This document shows positions 44,449-55,099 of a DNA stretch of 64,000 bases, one piece after another. Each line of letters begins with the position of its first letter. Within the stretch, counting starts at the first letter, position 1. A model generated the notes under the pieces. That model saw only the letters and a program-made list of their open reading frames with translations, ran no database searches and was not told where the DNA came from. Position numbers and translations under genes: made by a program. This stretch comes from Symsagittifera roscoffensis. Its lineage: Eukaryota > Xenacoelomorpha > Acoela > Convolutidae. The stretch covers positions 47,631,785-47,695,784 of the forward strand of contig NC_087068.1 in assembly GCF_963678635.1 (NCBI RefSeq), given 5' to 3'.

Positions 44449-45430
44449 CATTCACAATTTGTGAACCAATTTTTACAATGTTTAGCAATTTCATTCATTA
44501 AAAATTAGATTCACTTTTTGGTAACACAATTTTTCAACGTTTAAAAATTTGTTCTCCCCATTCATGGTTCAGAATTTTGTTCACAAAATGTGAACAGATT
44601 AAAGACACGAATAAACAACTAATTTAAAAGAAAATAAAAATTAACCAGTAGAAAGCGAATAATTATGCTTGCTTCTGATAGGTCAATTGAAAACTTGTAC
44701 TCTGATTGGTCAATTTTGGTGTCGATTTGAATATTTTTTTGTAAGGAGGAAAACATTTTTTCCAAACTACCTCAATTTGTTTGTTGCCTTTATTTATAAA
44801 AATTATCACTGCTAAAAACAGTCAACTAGTTTATACATTGAATAAAACTGTTCACATTTGGTGAACAAATATTTTTAAACGTTTAAAAATTTGGTTTCCC
44901 CATGCACGGTTACGAAATGTTGTTCACAAAATGTGAACAAAATAAAGACATGTATAAAAAATTTTTAACCGGGAGGGAGTGAATAAGAATGTTTGCTTGT
45001 GATTGGTCTATAGAAACGTTTTTTACTGATTGGTCAATTTTTCTGTCGATATGAATATCTTCCTTATAAGGAGGAAAACCCTTTATTCCAAAACACACAA
45101 ATTTGTTTGTTGTCCTAGTATATAAATTTAAAAGATAAAAAATATCACTGCTAAAAACTGTCAACTAGAAACTGCTAAAAAACTGCTCAAATTTTGTGAA
45201 CAAAAATTTTTCAACATTAGTAGTTTGTTCACCCCATGTATGATTAAGAAATTTTGTTCACAAAACGTGAACACACTAAAGACATTGTTAAGCAATGTTC
45301 AACCAAGAGGATAGGGAGAAATGCTTGATTGGGTTTGGGAAGCTTCGTAATATGTTGAAAAATTTCTCATTTGTTAGCAATAGACTCACATTTTGTGAAC
45401 ATATTTGTTCAACGTTTAATTTTTTTCTTG
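44449..45430. promoter_or_regulatory. Array of GTTCACA-TGTGAAC palindromes in 335-341-bp tandem units
   Basis: Tandem units begin at about 44,508, 44,851 and 45,186, with a fourth partial one at 45,387. Perfect or near-perfect 17-bp palindromes GTTCACANNNTGTGAAC lie at 44,579, 44,850 (GTTCACATTTGGTGAAC), 44,922 and 45,256, and weaker versions at 44,450, 45,185 and 45,387. Units also carry TGATTGGTCAATTTT (CCAAT-type, near 44,702 and 45,029) and TATAAATTT near 45,121. The array ends just before the ATG at 45,444, so it may be an origin, enhancer or promoter region of the Polinton. Function is inferred. Confidence 0.55.
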
Positions 45431-45443
45431 TTATTTTTAGAAA

Positions 45444-46230
45444 ATGGAATCTTTCACGGTTGACCTTTCCTCAAATGCATCTTTGCACACTTGCACTGGA
45501 AACACTCTTTCATCATTCCGCACAGCATTAGCCGAGCCCTGTAGTCTTGAAGGGCAATGGTGTATGAGTCTTACAGAACAAACGTATTCTAAAAATGTTA
45601 GAAACCTTAACACTGGGACTTTTGATTTCAACTATTATAATAAATGGTATAGAAAATTATAAATTACTCTTGGGAACTACAAAATTTTTGAAGATTTGAT
45701 TTATGGCAAGAACAAAGCTATTCATATTTCTCGCGGGCGCTGGAACAAAGACCAGCACATTAATTACACGACTAGCAAAATAAACGAGTCTGGAATCTGG
45801 AACCGCAATCCAAAAATTGCAAACTGTTCAAATGATGCGTTTTACATTTTGGGGTTGAGCAGATCTCAAGATAAAATTCGCATGGGTTTAGTTCAGGACG
45901 AACTAGCGTTTCCAGTTGGTATAGGATGTTATCATCAAGTATTCTATTATTGTGATTTCATAGAACCACAATATGTGGGTATACAAAAGATCCTATATTG
46001 AGAAGTTTTCAGCTGTTCGACTCGCAACAAATGTTCTCGACAATTGAAAATGCCAATTCTTCCACCGGCAGTCTTCATCAAAAGTTTGATAGCTCACAGA
46101 AAAAGTTGTGACAGAGAAACTTATACATAATATACTGATGGAAATACGCACAGACTCTGGTGATTTAGTTCTGTTTACAGGTGTTGGCAGAAATTTTCTT
46201 ACACTCTTGATTCAAAAATCTTAACTTTGG
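45444..46230 (+). pseudogene. Polinton capsid-associated protein (M-E-S-F-T-V family)
   Basis: The ATG at 45,444 opens M-E-S-F-T-V-D-L-S-S-N-A-S, then S-S-F-R-T-A-L-A-E-P, then L-E-G-Q-W. This N-terminus is typical of a protein found beside F54H12.2-like capsid genes in invertebrate Polintons. After a stop at 45,661 a second frame (45,696-46,001) continues to Y-C-D-F-I-E-P-Q-Y-V-G. Scraps to about 46,230 include I-R-T-D-S-G-D-L-V. One in-frame stop and several frameshifts break it. It may be a minor capsid or penton-type protein; that role is inferred, not shown. Confidence 0.6.
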
Positions 46231-46431
46231 ATATTTATTTTGTTTCTATTTTGGTAGGCGTGTATTTAAAACAAAAGATTACATTGTTTGTCTAAACTAT
46301 ATATCAATTTGAGAAGAAAGTTGAACTCATAGCAACAAAAAGCAAGGTTAAGTATTAGCCGTTGTTCAAAAACTCAGTTAAAGCAACAGCAGCAACAGAC
46401 GACATCAGGATATGAATCAACAAGTATGAAA

Positions 46432-46918
46432 ATATCAGCTGTGGACGACTTGAAACGTGGACGCTTCATGTGATCTTGAGCGTCGTAATGGACGATTTGT
46501 CCGATTTGCCATCAAAAGTTATGGTGACAATGACTATCTCTACGTGAAACTATTCAAAATGGTTTCAACAAGAGATTGGATTCGAGTCAATCAAATGAGT
46601 CTTACGCTCGAAGAGTTTTCGGCAATGTCGGCTTGAACTGGTTCAGTCAATGAGGATTTGTTAGGGCACGCAGATCTTCAGCGTCGAGGTCGATTCGAGA
46701 GCACGCTAGGAGCTCTTTTTAGCAAGCAATCATCGAGACCTTTGGAGTACGATTCGGTGGCGCCAGTTCAGACCAACAATAAGGAAGAGGTCAAGCAGAT
46801 TACAGCGGTAGACAACATGGATGTTTTCACCCAGTCTCAGGAAGATAACAGTTTTCCAGAAGATGATATCTTGGCGGCCAAAGAATTCAAATTTAGCAAA
46901 ACGCCAAAACGCTAAGCT
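46432..46918 (+). pseudogene. PC4-like nucleic-acid-binding protein (tentative)
   Basis: From 46,460 one frame reads L-E-R-R-N-G-R-F-V-R-F-A-I-K, then Y-L-Y-V-K-L-F-K, then S-L-T-L-E-E-F. This resembles the single-stranded-DNA-binding fold of transcriptional coactivator PC4 (basic strand, aromatic strand, then (I/V)SLTLE-F). One in-frame TGA at 46,634 interrupts it; the same frame then runs to TAA at 46,916 with an acidic/polar tail. The N-terminus is frameshifted. It could serve transcription or replication of the element. Confidence 0.35.
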
Positions 46919-47960
46919 TACTGCCGTGTCTAATAATTCGAAAAAAATTTGATATATTCCGGCTGCTCGTTTAAAGGTATTTAAAGGCATTTGATAAATC
47001 ATCTTTTCTGCAATCTCTTCTTTTATAACTTCTAGCGGCTGAACTATTTTGTTCTCAATTTTGAATGTTCACTGTGATTTTTTTCAGTGCCAAAATGAAC
47101 AGTTCGCAATCTTTGAAACAAGTCAGAATGAAAACCGTCAGGCCTGCTGACATCGCGGTTGATGGCGAGGTGTAGGAAGAATAATTTTATCACGCAGACA
47201 GCGAAGAAGAAGAAGGTGATCACAGCTCGGTGGTAGTTGTTGACGACGGGGAGGAGGAAGACAATACTGAGTAGGCTACATCAATTGGGGTGAATTTGCC
47301 ATTAAGATCTGTTTTCTTTTTTTTTCTGTACGATTTCCGATACATTTTGAAAATTGTGTTCTAGTCGTGTCACACACATAGCAGCAGGCACAATCAGTTC
47401 TTTGAGAGAGAAGCATGACAGAGATAGTTTCATAATTTATAGGGTTATAAAGAAAGAGACGATAAAAACTTCTGGCACTACTGCTCCTTAAAGGAGGGAG
47501 AAAGGGAAAAGCTCTCTGTTAAATTGAGAAATTGGTCATTACTAAAATAACAATTATAACAGTTTTGGAAATTGTACAGAATTCTGGCCGTTCCATCGAC
47601 TTGCGTCAACCGCTCCGTCAAATTGTAGGGTAATATAGGAGACTTTGTAAAGCAGCAGGCTTGACTGACAAAGCCAAGCAAAGAAGAAAGCTCTCAAAAG
47701 CACTCCAGATCTCAAATAAGTTTTTTGTTGTTTTTTGGGTTATTTTGGTGGATTCTTTTTATTAGATTGTTAGAAGTTTGTTAAAACATAAAGTTGAAAT
47801 GTTAAATAATCTTTTTGATTGACCATTTTGATTGACTGTCTTTCTCATTTATTGATCAATCGAACAACCGAACAATTTTTATTATTGCGCTGCTTCTTAG
47901 AGAGCTAAAATGAACGCAGTGGCAACGGACAAAATAAATCCACTAACTCCAGGAGCTGGA
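46919..47960. other. Broken acidic frame, otherwise no recognisable gene
   Basis: An ATG at 47,095 opens a short basic segment followed by two stops. An acidic stretch (H-A-D-S-E-E-E-E-G-D, then D-D-G-E-E-E-D) follows to TAG at 47,274, perhaps a decayed small Polinton gene. The rest shows nothing I recognise. Confidence 0.35.
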
Positions 47961-47964
47961 GTTA

Positions 47965-48333
47965 GTGGATAGTGGATTCCATGGAGTGATGGATATCAAC
48001 CCGAGCAGTGGCGTAATGATGAGGGTGAAACTCGAGCTTTTGCACGATCTCAGAAGAGGTCTACTGGCGCTGGCAAAACAGGAATTTGTGTGCAAGAATA
48101 TAGAACCACCTCAACTCTTCAAAGTGACCCGTTTGACGGCTTATGTATTTGACGTCCAGGCTGAACTGGAGATGTTGAACGACAGCCGAACTGCGTCTCA
48201 GGCGTACAAAACGATCGTGGTTTCGTATCATATGAAAAAATTTTCATCATTCGACGGTCAAAAATTACGGACAAAATCTCAAATAAAACGACAGTTGATG
48301 CTTCTTTTTGTGCAATTCGAAGTAATATTTTGA
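47965..48333 (+). CDS. Unrecognised open frame upstream of PolB
   Basis: 122 codons, GC-richer than its flanks, beginning G-F-H-G-V-M-D-I-N-P. It lies where the N-terminal part of the polymerase might be expected. I cannot match it to the PolB exonuclease domain or another family; an overlapping frame is also long. It may be coding, with product unknown. Confidence 0.35.
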   Translation: MDSGFHGVMDINPSSGVMMRVKLELLHDLRRGLLALAKQEFVCKNIEPPQLFKVTRLTAYVFDVQAELEMLNDSRTASQAYKTIVVSYHMKKFSSFDGQKLRTKSQIKRQLMLLFVQFEVIF

Positions 48334-48859
48334 TTCTTATACTTATTAGTTGGAAAACAAACAACCATTTGAGTGACTATTACCAACCGTCCCAACTATT
48401 TTTAAATAAGGTTTTAGATTCAACGCAGTTTTTTATAGAATCAGTGGCTAGAGATAATCCAAAACCCGAAGCATCGAGTCAAACGTAATACTTTGCAAAC
48501 AAATGACAAAATTTTTGGTAAAAAACTAAAGTTTTCAGAAAGTAAACAATTGTCGAGAACAGATAGTTCTCTACGCAGTTGACCCAAACCTTGTGAAAAT
48601 AAAAAGCGAAGAGCATCCGGTTCGAACCGTGCGCCAAGTGAGTAAAATCGTTGTCTGAAGAATCGTCGCCTACACTGAACTATCCGAGCCACAGTACTTT
48701 GTTCAGACACATCATTTATACATCTCAATGGGAACATTGTTTGAAACCACAGCAAATTTTTTGTGGCTTTTCGGGAATTTGGATACAGTCACATAGACAC
48801 ATACGCACAAAACTTGATTTACTAATAGTTTTTTTGGGATACCAAGCATGAAAAACAAA

Positions 48860-50530
48860 AAAAATTGAAGATTTTTTCAAACGGCACGACCCACAGCGAC
48901 ACAACTATCAGCTGTCTATTCAAGTGTATATTTTTTGATAGAATACTGTCAATCAGACCTGGAGTTATTACTTCATGAAGTAGTTCAGTTTCAAACCTTG
49001 ATCATGTCAATTTGCAGCGGAATTGACCCTTTCAAAGTTGCGTGTACTGCTGCATCTGCATGCAATGATTTTTAAAGGCAGCTCTTTATGCCTATGAATG
49101 CATTTGTTTTCGATCAATTGTGATCGATCTCGGGATGCTACATCTTTTCTTGCTTCACACTAACTGACCTGGATTGAAAGTCTGGGAAGCGAGAAAGCCG
49201 AAATGGGTAATTACAAAACTGTTCTTAACAAATCAGGCAAAACTAATATCAGCAAGCGAAAAGTCGGAGAGCAACAAATTGATCCAAGTAAAGTTGACAG
49301 GTTGATGTTAAAATTTGCTGGTCATGAAGATCTCTCGTCTCTCCTTAGCTTTTTGTCGTCAAAGAAGAAAAAGAGTCAGAAACTTGCAACTATCTATGAA
49401 CTTTTTGGTTGCTATTATCACTGATGTCCAAAATGTTTCCCAAACCGTAAAGTTTTCAACAAAAAACTCGGAATCACCATGGAAGAATTGTGGCTAACTT
49501 CTTAAAACGATCGTTTATTTTTTTAAAGAAGCAGATCAATGAGAAAACCGTGTAAAAATAAACAGACGGATACGAGTTCATCGTTGAGGCATGTGAGCAC
49601 ATCTGGGAGTGTGACTATCGTACCTCAGCATGATATTTACCTAACAATAACGACAACAGCACGACGCTTTCCTCTTCTAGAAAGCTGAAACTGATTGTTC
49701 TAAAAGCGCCTACTACACACCATTAAGTGCACGAGATGCTTTTGTGGGCAGTTACCTGTTACCTTCATTGTCAAAACAAGATAAAAATTAACACTTTCGT
49801 TAAGTTGATATTTGTTCTTTTCATCCCTACGTTAAAGCAAACTGTCCTGTCCCTACCCCGATGATCATCCAATAAAGATTTCAGTTGCACCAAATTTGCT
49901 GAAGCAATTGGATGGCCAACAACTGGTGATTGCCAGCCCGGGAAATTGTTTTGCATCGTTTTGAACTCAATGAAGACGTCAAGTTGAACCCTGACGAAAT
50001 TAGTTACAATAAAGGTCTCCATTTTATTTCGAAAATTTTCTTGAACTCTTTTTGGGAGCATCTTGGAATGCACGAACGTTTGCCAAAAACACGATATTTC
50101 AATAATTACACCAATGTTATTGAATGTTTCATTTCAAACGCCACTAGAGTGTTAGATTCAACCCTTTTGGGAAATGACTTGAAGTATCTGCAATATAAAG
50201 TTATTGATGATGCTGCAGATTCTGCCCGAAAAACCAATGTTGTGCTGTCTAAATGTACAACGGCTCATGTGCGCACTGTCCTCTACGGGTACATGCAGCG
50301 AGTGAAAAAGACGACAAATATACTGTTTTGTGATACAGACAGCTTAATTTACATTGATGATATAGAATCTTCGACAAGGACACAGAAGAGAGATTTTCCA
50401 TTAGAAAACAATTTGGGGGGCATGACAGTCAAAATTCCGGAAAGCATTGAGATTTTGAAATTCTATAGAAGGGGACCTAAAATTTATTGTTTGAGTGGCT
50501 TCGGAACGCAAAGCATAACTGATTAGAATT
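48860..50530 (+). pseudogene. Polinton protein-primed DNA polymerase B
   Basis: Conserved blocks appear in order. The Exo III motif Y-C-Q-S-D is at 48,944, followed by I-D-P-F-K-V-A-C-T-A-A-S-A-C. A Cys-rich F-G-C-Y-Y-H-stop-C-P-K-C (TGA at 49,422 in place of Gly) is next, then H-I-W-E-C-D-Y at about 49,600 and P-L-S-A-R-D-A-F. Motif A is V-D-I-C-S-F-H-P-Y-V at 49,804, motif B K-I-F-L-N-S-F-W-E at about 50,032, and motif C C-D-T-D-S at 50,329. The last part (49,930-50,526) is a clean 198-codon frame ending after G-P-K-I-Y. This is the family B polymerase of Maverick/Polinton elements. Frameshifts and stops upstream inactivate it; the N-terminal half was not recognised. Confidence 0.85.
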
Positions 50531-51186
50531 TCAAAAAAAATCTAAGAAAAAAATCTAAATCGAGCTGTTGAGAAAAAAATTTCGAACCTTGGTGAAACAA
50601 GAAATTCAAGAGCTGAGATCTCTGTTTGCGTCCATTTGCATAAGCAGGTTGTGAAACCAGTTTTTGGAAGTTTATGCACAAAAGAATCAAGAAAGCGTTC
50701 CATTTGCTCAACAGCATTGCATTGACAATTATGAGGCTTTTGTTATAAAAAAAGTCATGTGGTTTTACTGTGGAGAAGCTAATCTTCGTGTGAACCAAAC
50801 TTTCTGCGCGATCTCATATGAACAAAATGATTTGTATAGGTTTTAAAAGAATTTAGATTTTTCTAACAATCATACTCCTGATTTAATCAACAGCACTTTG
50901 CTGCTGTACTTTTGACTGAGCTCATTTTCATGTGCATTTCGAACAAATTTTCCAAACAAAGTCTTCTGATATAGAAGCAGCAGTCTTGCGAACGAATTCT
51001 TCGAGGAGGAGAAGGAGGAAAAGGTGGAGGAGGACATCGAAACAGCTGTCGGAAACTGTTTTGATGACCATATCGAAGAAGAGGAAGCAACAACAAGCAA
51101 CACCTCTTCCCATCAAACATTTTGGCAAATCAAACGCCGTACTAAAACGTCCATTGCCTTCTGCGAATCAAAAAAACAACAACAGC

Positions 51187-51260
<74 letters not shown>

Positions 51261-51420
51261 ACTTTTTAGAGAGTATTTTCCCGCGATGAAACATCCCTAC
51301 AGTTTGTCTCCCTCCTATCATCAGATGCAACGGAAAAAAAAGTGATGTTAGTACCAGCAGTAAGGATAACAGTCGTCGGCACAATTATATTGCGTTAAAC
51401 GATATAACTACAGATTAAAA
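50531..51420 (+). other. Low-complexity region with basic/acidic overlapping frames
   Basis: A plus frame (50,932-51,345) encodes S-S-R-R-R-R-R-K-R-W-R-R then a Lys/Pro-rich stretch and poly-Asn. A second frame (51,024-51,269) is acidic then poly-Gln. The basic one could be a small DNA-binding protein extended by CAA repeats. Which frame is real cannot be decided from composition. Confidence 0.3.
51174..51260 (+). repeat. (CAA)n microsatellite
   Basis: About 28 CAA triplets with one CAG. It gives poly-Gln or poly-Asn on the plus strand and poly-Val on the minus. Confidence 0.95.
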
Positions 51421-51712
51421 TTGTCTTGATACATCCTTTTCATAATTTAGTTTTTCTTCAGTCGTAACCATATCTCTTTACGTTTCTTTTTGTTTGATCT
51501 GTAGCACTTTTGACTTTTAGTTTTGTTACTAGATAAAAATGCTGTCACTATCAGGATCACTTGCAAAAATGGAGTTCTGAGTTCGTTGCAACACAAAATA
51601 AACTCTTTTCATCTTATTCACAAATACTACACATGAAGGAAAAGCAAGTCAACAGTGTAGGATAGTAAAAGAAAGACTTGGAAACATATTAAAAGGTAAA
51701 GGCATCACGCAT

Positions 51713-52168
51713 ATGATGGGGTCTCACTTTTACAAGTGCTACAGTCAATGTGGATTTCACGAGGTTGAGGACGACAATCAGTCTCATTGTATTACAGATG
51801 ATTGCGAATATCAGGTTGGCAGTCGCTTCTCTGAGAAATGTCTCTTATTCTCGAGTGGTACCGATTACTTGGATCGCAATCAAACTGCCTTCAGTCATCT
51901 GCATATTTTAATACATGCTCCATTGGCATCTGAAGAAGCATGGGAGTCTGCTGTTCAGCATGCTACACCAAAGAGCGTCAACATGGATCTGGAAAATGTT
52001 TCAAATATGGTGCGCGAGTTCTTCGATCCTAAAAGCGAGAAACATGACAGCTTTATCTACAAAAAAGCAGAACGAGAAGATGAATCGCCGCCAAAGGCCG
52101 ACTACAGGTTCTTACAAAAAAAATGTTTTCTGACCGCTCTCGATATATGCCGCCTTCGCTCCGTATAA
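51713..52168 (+). CDS. Unrecognised 151-codon protein with possible zinc ribbon
   Basis: One of the longer uninterrupted frames in the window. The N-terminal part has F-Y-K-C-Y-S-Q-C, then S-H-C-I-T-D-D-C, so pairs of Cys (C-x3-C and C-x4-C) with nearby His that could bind zinc. The middle holds L-H-I-L-I-H and a helix-rich segment, and the C-terminus is Lys/Glu-rich. It lies between PolB and the integrase of the Polinton on the same strand. I cannot name it; an accessory Polinton gene is a reasonable guess. Confidence 0.5.
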   Translation: MMGSHFYKCYSQCGFHEVEDDNQSHCITDDCEYQVGSRFSEKCLLFSSGTDYLDRNQTAFSHLHILIHAPLASEEAWESAVQHATPKSVNMDLENVSNMVREFFDPKSEKHDSFIYKKAEREDESPPKADYRFLQKKCFLTALDICRLRSV

Positions 52169-53973
52169 AATTCGTTTAGCGTATGGGGACTGATTTTGTC
52201 GCTCCGTCAGAACAGCGTGGCTCACAGATGAGACAATAGTAAAAATTTCCCAAAACGGCCTCTTTTTTGAGATCTAAGACAATCTATGAGCATTCATGAA
52301 GTCATTTCACTTGATTATAAGCCTCTACTTTTCTATTGTTTGTGTTTGTATATGTAACACATCTACCTAACCATCCAATTATCTAGTAATAAGAACTTCA
52401 TGTGAAACCGACTTTGTTTTTCAAAGCAACCTTAAGTTAAGTGGATCAACTATCCATCATTCAGTTCAAAACTGTTCTCATTTTGAAAATCATCTGTGAT
52501 TGTTGATTTATTGTTGATTTCATTGTTATGTTTTTTTTTCAGATCAATGGCTCTTATCCCGCTTTCACCCCAAATTTTTGTCCGAATGTGGTCACCAAAT
52601 GCTGTTGATAGCATGATCTATGGAAACTGCTGCCCATCTCTGGAATTTTTTGCTGTCTGCAGCGATTAGACGATAGCAGCGAGTACATGTTAAATTTTGA
52701 CGGTACATGGATAAATTGTAAATGGTTTTTGAGATTTGATGCTTCCGAACTGGGCCAAATTTTGGGAGTCAAACCAAAATTCGAAACCTTGTTATTCTAT
52801 TACAATTTTTCTTATCAATGGAATGCATCAACAACAGCAGCAGCAGCAATTGGTAGACAATATGTCCTAACTAGGAAGTATTTATATACAACAACATCAT
52901 CAACAACAATTAGAAAACCCAACAAAAGTCAATGTGTTGTTAGAGGACCCATGAGTTAGATCTTTTGCTTGTGTTACTGATGTTGTTTCTACAAACGACC
53001 TCAACAAAAATGTTTGCTTTCCGCTTACGTGCACTTTCGGTGTCGGCGGTAATTGTAGTGGCGAACACGACGACTAACCAGCAAATTCATCAGTATCAAA
53101 TGGGTATGCGAGTCTCGTTTGATGATGACTGTGTAGTTTTTTTCTAATGCCATTTCTGACCCAAATTTTTTTATTACTCCGGTGTCGTTGTTGTTTTTGT
53201 TTCTTTTTGATCAATCGTTTTTTTTTCTAACAAGATATGTGTGGCCTGGTAGAATTATTCGACTTTTTTCTCACCTTTTATTTTCACCTCAAGTCAGGCG
53301 GCCAGTCTGTGTGCGTGTGCTTGTGATCCACGATCAACCACCAAAACCACGAAATTTAAAGCAAGACAAGTATATTTTCTTTTATTAAACTGTGATTGTT
53401 GATGTTTACCCTCTTTTGATGCTTTTCAGGTCCTGATTGACTAACTGACTGATTCATTGCCCGATTATGGAGAACATGTCGACGATCGCACCACCCGAGA
53501 GCCCGATCGCACCGCCCCGACCACCCCGCCCCCCAGCCTGACCGCCGTGCCGCCCGCCGAGGAGCCTATTTGCCAGATTACGGGTGATATATATGGGTGC
53601 TTGGATTGTGGATATGCTTGGGTTATTAATAGCAGTATCAGTGGAAGCGAAAGAAGAAAAAAATATGTGAAGAAGAAGAAGAAACAATTACTCGTCCTAT
53701 TTTTTTGAGCGACAAATGTCTATAATAGTGACGATGGCGGCGAACGAAAATAATAATGTAGATGACGGCGACGACATTATCCAGCTGCTGCAACAAGAGG
53801 GCCAAGTGAGAGAACGAGAACAAAAAGCAGAAGGAGAACAAGACGAAGAGAAAAAAGACAAAGGGAAGCCTGTTGTCGTCGAGGAAGAAAAGAAGGAGTG
53901 AGTGAGTGAATAGGGAGAGGAAAAAAAAAGATTTCTAACTATTACAACTAATCATACAAGGGACTGTCTGTTT
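52169..53973. other. Mostly non-coding, several low-complexity frames
   Basis: Frames at 52,687-52,959 and 53,716-53,901 are low complexity; the latter is acidic (V-D-D-G-D-D, then Q-Q-E-G and E-E-K-K-D-K). A short GC-rich patch at 53,470-53,575 encodes Pro/Arg-rich peptides in two frames. CAA/CAG repeats occur at 52,825-52,920. No family recognised. Confidence 0.4.
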
Positions 53974-55000
53974 TTTTTTGCATGATAAAATTTTTAATCA
54001 TTTACTTAATTTAAACAAAAATAATCATTTGGTTTTTTCTAAAATGAGATCAGCAGCTTCCTCATCTCAAATTGCAGCAGCAGCAGCAAGTTTAAATACT
54101 TTTAGTTCCATAAACAAAAACCAACAACAGCAAGGTGTTGATCACAACAATCTAACTCATAGTAAAATCAATTTTTTCTCAAATATTTGTTATTTTATCT
54201 CTCAACTTTTGTTGTTTTTTCCACGTTGGCTCAAAGAGCCCCAGTTTCTTGCTTTTTTGCACTTTTATCTCTCCGAGAAATGGTCGTCGCCGTCAACAGG
54301 AGAAATTAAATCCATCTCCTTTTATCCCCAGAGCTGCAGAAACAATCGGTCACAGGAAACTTGACGAGTTTTTTAACAGCCCCAACTCGTCAAACTCAAT
54401 TGGCAATCCGGATCACACAATTCATTCCACTAGACCCCTGTCCAAACAAATTGCTCGCTGCGCTGAATTTAGAATTGCAGAGAATATTATCATCGCCTCT
54501 TCCCCTTCCTCCTCCTCCTCCTCATCCTCTTGTTAATGATAATTGACTACCCAACAGCTCGCGAAGTTTGTCCTCATCCCTGCAAATTATCTCCTACAAC
54601 AACAACAGCAAGAAACTAGCCTTCAGGACTCAAAGGAAGGAAATTGCCTTCCAACTCAACAACAACCACCACAAATTGTCAAAGAGGCAAAGAAAGAGGA
54701 GCAGCAGGGTGCAGATAAAGAGAAACTTGCGCTGCTTGAACAACATATTTTCCTACTGCAACAACAGCCAGTAGCGCCTACAACAACAAACGTATTCGCA
54801 TACGGAATCTTTTAAAATTAATAGACAAACATCCCGACGTCTTTCTTAATACTTCTGATAAAAACAATGAGAGTTGCTTTGGGTGCATCCGCAGTTTTTT
54901 TGAAACTTTTGTTACCGCATAAAAACTCACCCGATAAACTGATACGAAACAGTTACGCACTAAACATTAAAAATGACAGGAGCCAAAGTCAAGAAGACCA
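53974..55000 (+). pseudogene. Gln/Ser-rich remnants, possibly a decayed Polinton protein
   Basis: Frames 53,978-54,364, 54,249-54,536 and 54,543-54,815 are rich in Ala/Ser/Gln. Just after them (about 54,785-54,900) one frame reads R-I-R-I-R-N-L-L-K-L-I-D-K-H-P-D-V-F. That resembles a short hydrophobic/basic segment I associate with an uncharacterised Polinton protein family. CAA expansion obscures the rest. Assignment is weak. Confidence 0.25.
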
Positions 55001-55002
55001 AA

Positions 55003-55012
55003 AAACAACAGC

Positions 55013-55043
<31 letters not shown>

Positions 55044-55097
55044 GCAACAACAACAACAACAACAACAACAACAACCACAACAACAACAACAACAACA
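55003..55097 (+). repeat. (CAA)n microsatellite
   Basis: About 30 CAA triplets with occasional CAG and CCA, in front of the integrase. Confidence 0.95.
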
Positions 55098-55099
55098 GT

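Noticed and set aside
51142-51384. Minus-strand poly-Val frame (also 55,360-54,989)
   Set aside because: A product of the (CAA)n microsatellites read on the opposite strand.
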